NCBI GenBank assembly: GCA_029263555.1
Contig: JAJUFW010000156.1
Location: 1 to 6,996, forward strand
Length of the DNA stretch: 6,996 bases
Direction: 5' to 3'
DNA from: Alphaproteobacteria bacterium
GTDB lineage: Bacteria; Pseudomonadota; Alphaproteobacteria; DSM-16000; Inquilinaceae
Made by a program: the position numbers and the translations under genes. Below, one piece after another: positions 1 to 4,802 of the stretch; the stretch's first letter is position 1, and each line of letters starts with the position of its first letter. The notes below the pieces were generated by a model, which saw nothing but the letters and a program-made list of their open reading frames with translations, was not told the origin of the DNA and did not search any database.

Positions 1-24
1 CGCAAGGAGGAGAATGATCGCTGA
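1..24 (+). CDS. 3' end of an upstream gene (partial), possibly phoU
   Basis: The frame starting at base 1 reads R-K-E-E-N-D-R and then TGA at 22-24, and this stop shares its last base with the ATG of phoB. Such a tight TGATG junction is typical of genes in one operon, so I infer that an upstream + strand gene ends here. In many alphaproteobacteria phoB follows pstSCAB-phoU, which makes phoU the natural candidate, but eight codons cannot identify it. The AAGGAGG at 4-10 lies inside this tail and serves phoB. Confidence 0.35.
   Translation, partial: RKEENDR
4..10 (+). promoter_or_regulatory. Shine-Dalgarno sequence of phoB
   Basis: AAGGAGG at 4-10, continuing as GAGA, is a near-perfect Shine-Dalgarno sequence lying 13 bases before the ATG at 24. 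The spacing is slightly long, although pairing of the overlapping GGAGGAG would shorten it. It supports the ATG at 24; the ATG at 14-16 is in another frame and gives no PhoB-like protein. Confidence 0.6.
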
Positions 25-728
25 TGCGCTCCCGCAATCAGCCTCTGGTCCTGGTGATCGAGGACGAGACCGACCTGGTCACGCTCCTCACCTACAATCT
101 GGAGAAGGAAGGCTTCCGGACCCGGGCCGCCCATGACGGGGAGGAAGGCCTGCTTCTTGCCACCGAGGAGCGGCCCGACCTGATCCTTCTCGACTGGATG
201 CTGCCGCATCGGTCCGGGCTGGAGATCTGCCGCCAGTTGCAGCGCAAGCCGGAAACCCGCAGCATCCCGGTGATCATGCTGACGGCCCGGGGCGAGGAAT
301 CGGACCGGGTGCGCGGCCTCGACAGCGGGGCCGACGACTATCTCGCCAAGCCCTTCTCCATGACCGAGCTTCTCGCCCGCATCCGCGCGGTGCTTCGCCG
401 CGCCGCGCCGGCGATCGGGGAGGAGGAACTGAGCTACGGCGACGTCACGATGGATCTTGCGGCCCATCGGGTTCGCCGGAACGGCCGGGAGATCCACCTG
501 GGACCGACCGAATTCCGGCTGCTGCGCCATTTCATGCAGCATCCCGGGCGTGTCTTCTCGCGCGAGCAGCTTCTCGACATGGTCTGGGGCCACGACGTCT
601 ATGTCGAGCCGCGCACCGTCGACGTCCATATCCGCCGCCTGCGCAAGGCGCTGAACGGCGATCTCGAACCCGATCTCATCCGCACCGTCCGCTCGGCGGG
701 ATACGCCCTGGACGCGAGCCCCGGCTGA
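24..728 (+). CDS. phoB: Phosphate regulon response regulator PhoB (OmpR/PhoB family)
   Basis: This is a 234-residue two-component response regulator, expected to be phosphorylated by the PhoR kinase at low phosphate and then to bind PHO boxes and activate phosphate-uptake genes in the cytoplasm. The receiver domain (about 7-125) shows the acidic pair E13-D14, the phospho-acceptor D57 in LLDWMLP, the switch residues T87 and Y106, and the conserved K109 in AKPF. The C-terminal winged helix (about 135-231) contains LGPTEF at 159-164, SREQLL near 179, VYVEPRTVDVHIRRLRKAL at 192-210 (the recognition helix) and the terminal wing TVRSAGY. These stretches match E. coli PhoB closely, and the length is near its 229 residues. 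An in-frame TGA at 15-17 rules out an earlier start apart from a CTG at 21. The ATG overlaps the upstream stop, suggesting translational coupling. No phoR lies downstream; the next gene is convergent. Confidence 0.93.
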   Translation: MRSRNQPLVLVIEDETDLVTLLTYNLEKEGFRTRAAHDGEEGLLLATEERPDLILLDWMLPHRSGLEICRQLQRKPETRSIPVIMLTARGEESDRVRGLDSGADDYLAKPFSMTELLARIRAVLRRAAPAIGEEELSYGDVTMDLAAHRVRRNGREIHLGPTEFRLLRHFMQHPGRVFSREQLLDMVWGHDVYVEPRTVDVHIRRLRKALNGDLEPDLIRTVRSAGYALDASPG

Positions 729-758
729 TCCCCCGGCAAGGCGGCCCCGCGCGGGGGA
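729..758. terminator. GC-rich hairpin between convergent phoB and pat genes
   Basis: The 37-base gap between two convergent stop codons contains the perfect palindrome CCCCGCGCGGGG at 745-756. TCCCCC at 729-734 can alternatively pair with GGGGGA at 753-758. Either stem could end transcription from both sides. There is no T tract on either strand, so this is not a classical intrinsic terminator and the call rests mainly on position. Confidence 0.3.
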
Positions 759-765
759 GAAGAGG

Positions 766-3477
766 TCACGCCCCGGGCCGGGTCTTTCTCAGATCGATCC
801 TGACCCGCACGACGCCCGGCTCGTCCGGCACCTCGCTTCGCTGGAAGCCCAGCTCCTCCGCCATCCTCAGCATGGTCGTGTTCTCCCGCAGGACCTCGCC
901 GTAGAGCTGCCCGATGCCGCGCTCCCGCGCATAGTCCAGGATCTCGGTCATCAAGAGATAGCCCAGGCCCTGCCCCTTCATGTCCGAGCGGACCATGATC
1001 CCGTATTCCGCCGTCTCGTTGTCCGGGTCTGCCGAGATGCGCACCGCGCCCTGCAGGCTCCGTCCCTTGCCGTCCGGTTCGTCCCCGATCGCGACGAAGG
1101 CCATCTCCCGGTCGTAGTCGATCTGCGTCAGCCGCGCCGCGACCTCATGGGTCAGCTGGCGCATCGGGGTGAAGAAGCGCAGTCGGATGTCCTCGGGCGT
1201 GGAACGGCCAAGCATGTCCTGCAGCATCGGCTCGTCCTCCGGGCGGATCGGGCGCAGCAGGAACCGCCGTCCGTCCCGCAGGCGGGCTTCCTTCTCCAGC
1301 CGCTGCGGATAGGGGCGGATCGCCAGCCTGGGCGTGCCGGCCGGCACCGGCGGGACGATCCGGATCCGGGCATCCAGGGCCAGGACGCCGGTCTCGTTGG
1401 CCAGCAGGGGGTTGATGTCCAGCTCGGCCACTTCCGACAGGTCGCTCGCCATCTGGGACAGCCTGATCAGGGTGAGCGCGATCGCGTCGATGTCCGCCCT
1501 GGGCTGGGACCGGTACCCCTGGAGCAGCCGCCAGACCCGCGTCCGCTCCATCATCTCCCGGGCGAGGACCGCATTGAGCGGCGGCAGCGCGACCGCCTTG
1601 TCGTCGACCACCTCGACTGCCGTGCCGCCCTGGCCGAACAGGAGGACCGGGCCGAACAGCGCGTCGGGCGCGATCCCCAGGATCAGCTCGTGCGGATCCT
1701 TCAGGGACGCCATCTCCTGGACCGTGAAGCCCAGGATCGTGGCGTGCGGCGCGGCCGCCGAAATCGTGCGAAGCATCTCCTCGGCGGCGATGCGCACCGC
1801 GTCAGGGGACAGGAGATTGAGGCGGACGCCGCCCAGATCCGACTTATGGGTGATCTCGGGCGACAGGATCTTCAGCGCCACGGGGCGCCCGATCTCCTCG
1901 GCGGCCCGGGCAGCGCCGTCGGGATCGGCGGCGGTGAGGGTGTTCACGACCGGGATGCCGTAGGCGGCCAGAACGGCCTTGGCCTCGGGCTCCGTCAGCC
2001 AGGACCGCCGGGCGTCCAGGACGTCCCGGATCACCGCCCGGGCCGCGTCGATGTCGGGCCGGAAATCCTCCGAAACCGCCGCTGGCGTCTCCATGAGCAG
2101 CACCTGGTTCCGCTTGTAGTGGACCAGGTGCATGAAGGCCCGGGCGGCCTGTCCGGGCGTCTCGTAGGTCGGGATCCGGTGGCCGGCGAACAGGCGCCGC
2201 GCCTCGGCGGCGGCGCCTTCGCCCAGCCAGCTCGTCAGCACGGGCGGGCGGCGGCGCCCGGCGCGGGACAGGGTTTCGACCACGGCCCGGGCCGCCTCGA
2301 CGCTGTCCGCGATCGCCGTCGGGCAGTTCAGGACCAGGACCGCGTCCTTGTTCGGATCCTCCAGAAGCGCCTCGAGCGCGGCCGCGTAGCGGGTCCCGGG
2401 CGCATCGCCGATGATGTCGACCGGATTGCCCATGGGCCAGGTCGGCGGCAGGACGCGGTTCAGCTTCGCGATCGTGGCGTCCGAAAGTTCGGCGACACGG
2501 CCGCCCGCGTCGACCAGCTCCTCCGTCGCCAGCACGCCGATGCCGCCGCCATTGGTGAGGATGGCCAGGCGGTCGCCCGCGATGCGCAGGCCCGAGGCCA
2601 GGGTCTCGACGGCGTCGAACAGCTCGACCATCGAGAAGACGCGCAGCATGCCCGCCCGCCGGAAGGCGGCGTCGTAGACCGCGTCCGACCCGGCCAGCGC
2701 GCCGGTATGGGACGCCGCCGCCCGGGCCGCCGCCTCGTTGCGCCCGGACTTCAGCACGATCACGGGCTTGGCGCGCGCGGCGGCGCGGCCGGCGGACATG
2801 AATTTCCGGGCGTTGGTGACGCTTTCGACATAGAGCAGGATCGCCCGCGTGCCCGGATCGACGGCCAGATAGTCCAGCATGTCGCCGAAATCGACGTCGC
2901 CCATGTCGCCCAGGGACACGACATGGGAGAAGCCGATGCGGCGGTGGCTGGCCCAGTCGACCACCGAGGTTGCGACCGCGCCCGACTGGGTCACGAAGGC
3001 GATGTCGCCGGGCAGCGGATCGGTATGGACGAAGCTGGCATTGAGACCCCGTCCGGGGACCATGACGCCGAGGCAGTTGGGCCCGACGATCCGCAGCAGA
3101 TGGGGGCGCGCCGCCTCCAGCGTCTGCCGCAGCAGCGCCTTGCCCTCGGCCCGGTGGCCTTCGCCGAAGCCCGCGGTGATCACGATGGCGGCCCGCGTGC
3201 CGCGGCGGCCCAGCTCGGCAATCAGCCCCGGGACCGTCTGCGGCGGCGTCGCGATCACCGCCAGGTCCGGGACCATCGGCAGGGCATCGATGCTGCCGTA
3301 GGACAGGGTCGACCGGATCGACTGCTCGCGCGGATTGACCGGCATGACCGGGCCGTCGAAGCCGCCGTTCAGCAGGTTGCGGGCCAGGACCGCTCCGACC
3401 GACCGGGGTCGGCGGCTCGCTCCTATCAGCGCGATCGACTTCGGCTTGAACAGGTGGTCGAGATTGCGGACGCTCAT
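766..3477 (-). CDS. pat: Pat-type fusion: NDP-forming acyl-CoA synthetase plus GNAT protein acetyltransferase
   Basis: This 903-residue protein matches the architecture of E. coli/Salmonella Pat (PatZ/YfiQ), which acetylates lysines, classically inactivating AMP-forming acetyl-CoA synthetase. Domains in order are a CoA-binding Rossmann fold (about 7-135, with SIALIGAS near 14), succinyl-CoA-ligase-like domains (about 150-460), ATP-grasp (about 490-705, HKSDLGGV at 544-551) and GNAT (about 735-897). The GNAT part has TQIDYDREMAFVA at 784-796, shared with E. coli PatZ, the acetyl-CoA loop KGQGLG at 834-839, and E824, which aligns with the proposed catalytic Glu of Salmonella Pat. Unlike enterobacterial Pat, the synthetase half keeps H257 in SHTGALAGSD, the phosphohistidine position of ADP-forming acetyl-CoA synthetases, and H544 in the ATP-grasp domain. 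It may therefore also make acyl-CoA. The ATG at 3477 is preceded by GGGAAGG seven bases upstream. It is the third gene after ppa and the macro-domain gene, across an 81-base gap. Acyl substrate and protein targets cannot be read from sequence. Confidence 0.93.
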   Translation of the reverse strand: MSVRNLDHLFKPKSIALIGASRRPRSVGAVLARNLLNGGFDGPVMPVNPREQSIRSTLSYGSIDALPMVPDLAVIATPPQTVPGLIAELGRRGTRAAIVITAGFGEGHRAEGKALLRQTLEAARPHLLRIVGPNCLGVMVPGRGLNASFVHTDPLPGDIAFVTQSGAVATSVVDWASHRRIGFSHVVSLGDMGDVDFGDMLDYLAVDPGTRAILLYVESVTNARKFMSAGRAAARAKPVIVLKSGRNEAAARAAASHTGALAGSDAVYDAAFRRAGMLRVFSMVELFDAVETLASGLRIAGDRLAILTNGGGIGVLATEELVDAGGRVAELSDATIAKLNRVLPPTWPMGNPVDIIGDAPGTRYAAALEALLEDPNKDAVLVLNCPTAIADSVEAARAVVETLSRAGRRRPPVLTSWLGEGAAAEARRLFAGHRIPTYETPGQAARAFMHLVHYKRNQVLLMETPAAVSEDFRPDIDAARAVIRDVLDARRSWLTEPEAKAVLAAYGIPVVNTLTAADPDGAARAAEEIGRPVALKILSPEITHKSDLGGVRLNLLSPDAVRIAAEEMLRTISAAAPHATILGFTVQEMASLKDPHELILGIAPDALFGPVLLFGQGGTAVEVVDDKAVALPPLNAVLAREMMERTRVWRLLQGYRSQPRADIDAIALTLIRLSQMASDLSEVAELDINPLLANETGVLALDARIRIVPPVPAGTPRLAIRPYPQRLEKEARLRDGRRFLLRPIRPEDEPMLQDMLGRSTPEDIRLRFFTPMRQLTHEVAARLTQIDYDREMAFVAIGDEPDGKGRSLQGAVRISADPDNETAEYGIMVRSDMKGQGLGYLLMTEILDYARERGIGQLYGEVLRENTTMLRMAEELGFQRSEVPDEPGVVRVRIDLRKTRPGA

Positions 3478-3484
3478 CGGCGGA

Positions 3485-3491
3485 CCTTCCC
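3485..3491 (-). promoter_or_regulatory. Shine-Dalgarno sequence of the pat gene
   Basis: On the minus strand GGGAAGG lies seven bases before the ATG at 3477, good spacing that fixes the start. The same bases form one arm of the leader hairpin described separately, so access to this site may depend on RNA folding. Confidence 0.6.
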
Positions 3492-3529
3492 GTCATCGTC
3501 GGCTCGACCGGTCGATGATGGGGGGAAGG
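3485..3529 (-). promoter_or_regulatory. Predicted leader hairpin that sequesters the pat Shine-Dalgarno
   Basis: In minus-strand RNA, CCTTCCC (3529-3523) is the exact reverse complement of GGGAAGG (3491-3485), the pat ribosome-binding site. Inside it, TCATCG (3518-3513) pairs perfectly with CGATGA (3498-3493). A further three-base stem (3510-3508 with 3502-3500) closes a five-base loop. The arms are separated only by a small internal loop (CCCA against C). This totals 16 pairs directly before the start codon. I see no run of T after it, so a role in translation control fits better than termination. Function is inferred from base pairing alone. Confidence 0.45.
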
Positions 3530-3558
3530 GCGCCGGAAGGGAAGGCGGAAGCGCGGCT

Positions 3559-4059
3559 TCAGTCCGTTTTGAGACGCCGGCGGTAGGGCGTGGCGGCCGC
3601 CGCGCTGAAGCACACGAAGGTCACCGCTTCGATCGTCGGGGTCCTGGCCAGCACCCCGGATACGGCGCCGACGGCGATTTCGGCGGCGCGGTCCTGGGGG
3701 AAGCCATAGGCGCCGGTGCTGATGGCCGGAAAGGCGATCGTCCGCAGGTCGTGCTCGACGGCAAGGCGGAGAGCGTTGAGATAGCAGCTCTCCAGAAGCT
3801 CGTCCTCGCCGGCGGTGCCGCCGCGCCATACCGGGCCGACGCAGTGGATCACGTGCCGGGCCGGAAGGCGATGGCCGCCGGTGATCCTTGCCCCGCCGGT
3901 CGGGCAGCCGCCCAGCCTGCGGCATTCCTCGAGAAGTCCGGGGCCGGCGGCCCGGTGAATCGCCCCGTCCACGCCGCCCCCGCCGAGGAGGGTCTCATTG
4001 GCGGCGTTGACGATCGCGTCGACCTCCAGCCGGGTGATGTCCCCGACGTGAAGGGTCAT
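3559..4059 (-). CDS. Macro-domain O-acetyl-ADP-ribose deacetylase (YmdB/MacroD type)
   Basis: This single-domain cytoplasmic macro protein has 166 residues from the ATG at 4059. The family hydrolyses O-acetyl-ADP-ribose, the sirtuin by-product, to ADP-ribose and acetate, and some members remove mono-ADP-ribose from proteins. Visible motifs are GDIT at 6-9, NAAN at 18-21, GGGGVDGAIHRAAGP at 26-40, VGPVWRGG at 74-81 and the phosphate-binding loop AFPAISTGAYGFP at 109-121. N21 and D31 align with the catalytic N25 and D35 of E. coli YmdB. The start is uncertain. ATG 4059 gives a first strand like the family but has no Shine-Dalgarno. GTG 4077 has GGAAGGG nine bases upstream, inside the end of ppa. 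GTG 4086 overlaps the ppa stop as GTGA. All three put the gene directly behind ppa, so co-transcription and coupling are likely. An even longer frame into ppa reads as shadow sequence. Confidence 0.9.
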   Translation of the reverse strand: MTLHVGDITRLEVDAIVNAANETLLGGGGVDGAIHRAAGPGLLEECRRLGGCPTGGARITGGHRLPARHVIHCVGPVWRGGTAGEDELLESCYLNALRLAVEHDLRTIAFPAISTGAYGFPQDRAAEIAVGAVSGVLARTPTIEAVTFVCFSAAAATPYRRRLKTD

Positions 4060-4082
4060 GCGCGGGCGGCCGGCCACTGGGA

Positions 4083-4613
4083 TCACCCCTTCCGGGCGCG
4101 CTCGACGCCGGCCTGGATCATGCTGGCGGCCTGCTCGGCGTCGCCCCAGCGCAGGATCCGCGACCACTTGCCCTTCTCCAGGTCCTTGTAGTGGGTGAAG
4201 AAGTGGGCGATCTGGTCCAGCAGGATTTCCGGCAGGTCCTTGTAGCTGGCAACGTCGGTGAAATAGGGGTGCAGCTTGTCGACCGGCACCGCCAGGATCT
4301 TCTCGTCCTCGCCGGCCTCGTCCTCCATGACCAGCACGCCGACCGGGCGGGAGCGCATCACGGCGCCCGGCATCACCGGGACGCGGCCGACCACCAGCAC
4401 GTCGACCGGATCGCCGTCGCCGGAAAGCGTGTGGGGGATGAAGCCGTAGTTGCCCGGGTAGTACATCGCCGTGTGCAGGAAACGATCGACGAACATGGCG
4501 CCGGTTTCCTTGTCCAGCTCGTACTTCACCGGATCGCCGCCAAGCGGATTCTCGATGATCACGTTGACGTCCCAGGGCACGTCGCGGCCGGACGGAATTT
4601 TCTGGAGATCCAT
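4083..4613 (-). CDS. ppa: Inorganic pyrophosphatase, family I (soluble)
   Basis: This 176-residue enzyme hydrolyses pyrophosphate to two phosphates with Mg2+, pulling forward reactions that release PPi such as nucleic-acid synthesis, aminoacylation and AMP-forming acyl-CoA synthesis. The signature DGDPVDVLVV at 66-75 carries the metal ligands D66, D68 and D71. The remaining active-site residues of E. coli PPase all appear one position later: E21, K30, E32, R44, Y52, Y56, D98, D103, K105, Y142 and K143. The length matches the bacterial hexameric form (about 175 residues), so it should be fully active. The ATG at 4613 begins the standard N-terminus (MDLQKIPSG). No strong Shine-Dalgarno is visible, only a GAG five bases upstream. 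It is first in the minus-strand block; its stop touches possible starts of the macro-domain gene. A likely promoter lies about 80-110 bases upstream. Confidence 0.96.
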   Translation of the reverse strand: MDLQKIPSGRDVPWDVNVIIENPLGGDPVKYELDKETGAMFVDRFLHTAMYYPGNYGFIPHTLSGDGDPVDVLVVGRVPVMPGAVMRSRPVGVLVMEDEAGEDEKILAVPVDKLHPYFTDVASYKDLPEILLDQIAHFFTHYKDLEKGKWSRILRWGDAEQAASMIQAGVERARKG

Positions 4614-4641
4614 AGGAGCTCTAATCCGATTTCATTGGATG

Positions 4642-4663
4642 TTGAACGGGGGACACCCCCCAA
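4642..4663 (-). repeat. G/C hairpin in the ppa leader
   Basis: GGGGG (4648-4652) and CCCCC (4656-4660) flank a three-base ACA loop. With a three-base bulge the stem extends through TTG (4642-4644) and CAA (4661-4663). In the ppa transcript it would form a compact hairpin about 30 bases before the start codon. A second, weaker inverted repeat (ATCC at 4624-4627 with GGAT at 4637-4640) lies closer to the ATG. Any regulatory role is unproven. Confidence 0.35.
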
Positions 4664-4692
4664 AGGTCGGCCATTCTAGGCGCAAAGGCGTC

Positions 4693-4720
4693 ATTGAAGC
4701 CACGGAAAGCCTCGTGTCAA
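4693..4720 (-). promoter_or_regulatory. Putative sigma-70 promoter of ppa
   Basis: On the minus strand a consensus -35 TTGACA (4720-4715) is followed after 16 bases by TTCAAT (4698-4693), a 4/6 match to the -10 box. Transcription would start near 4686, giving a leader of about 70 bases before the ppa ATG. A second -10-like TAGAAT (4678-4673, 5/6) lies downstream but has no recognisable -35. The full -35 match in high-GC DNA makes the first the better candidate. Confidence 0.42.
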
Positions 4721-4802
4721 ACGCCTTGCGCAGGCCATGGTCGCGTGATGACACTGGCGAACGCATCCATCCCGGTTCCGCAGCAGACGAAGCGATCCAT
4801 TG

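Larger units (their letters stand above)
3478..3558 (-). other. Intergenic leader between macro-domain gene and pat
   Basis: These 81 bases separate the macro-domain stop from the pat start on the same strand. The half nearest the macro gene is strongly purine-biased on the + strand (3521-3550), giving a pyrimidine-rich transcript with several CCTTCC copies that could each pair with the pat ribosome-binding site. I found no convincing -35/-10 pair, so read-through from ppa is the simplest assumption. Confidence 0.5.
4614..4802. other. Divergent intergenic region between ppa and the solute-binding protein gene
   Basis: These 189 bases separate two divergent genes and are visibly less GC-rich than the flanking genes, as expected for promoters. 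They hold a fair promoter for ppa on the minus strand and two small hairpins in the ppa leader. For the + strand gene I see only a weak pair: TTGAAG at 4694-4699 with TCAAAC at 4717-4722, 17 bases apart. It overlaps the ppa promoter on the opposite strand. No small gene is convincing in here. Confidence 0.55.

Noticed and set aside
3521..3550. Purine-rich repeats of GGAAGG type as a possible tandem repeat or binding array
   Set aside because: The units are irregular in spacing and sequence; I treat them only as partners for the pat leader pairing.
1844..3925. A 693-codon minus-strand frame overlapping pat and the macro gene in another frame
   Set aside because: It is dominated by Arg, Pro and Gly, as expected for an out-of-frame reading of GC-rich coding DNA, and both true genes have full motif sets in their own frames.
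4060..4167. N-terminal extension of the macro-domain protein to an ATG at 4167 inside ppa
   Set aside because: The extra 36 residues are Arg-rich shadow sequence over the ppa C-terminus, and nearer starts agree with the family N-terminus.
1147..4191. A 1014-codon open frame on the + strand antisense to pat, the macro gene and part of ppa
   Set aside because: It is a high-GC antisense shadow: rich in Arg, Gly, Asp and Gln without recognisable domains, and it crosses three well-supported genes and their intergenic gaps.
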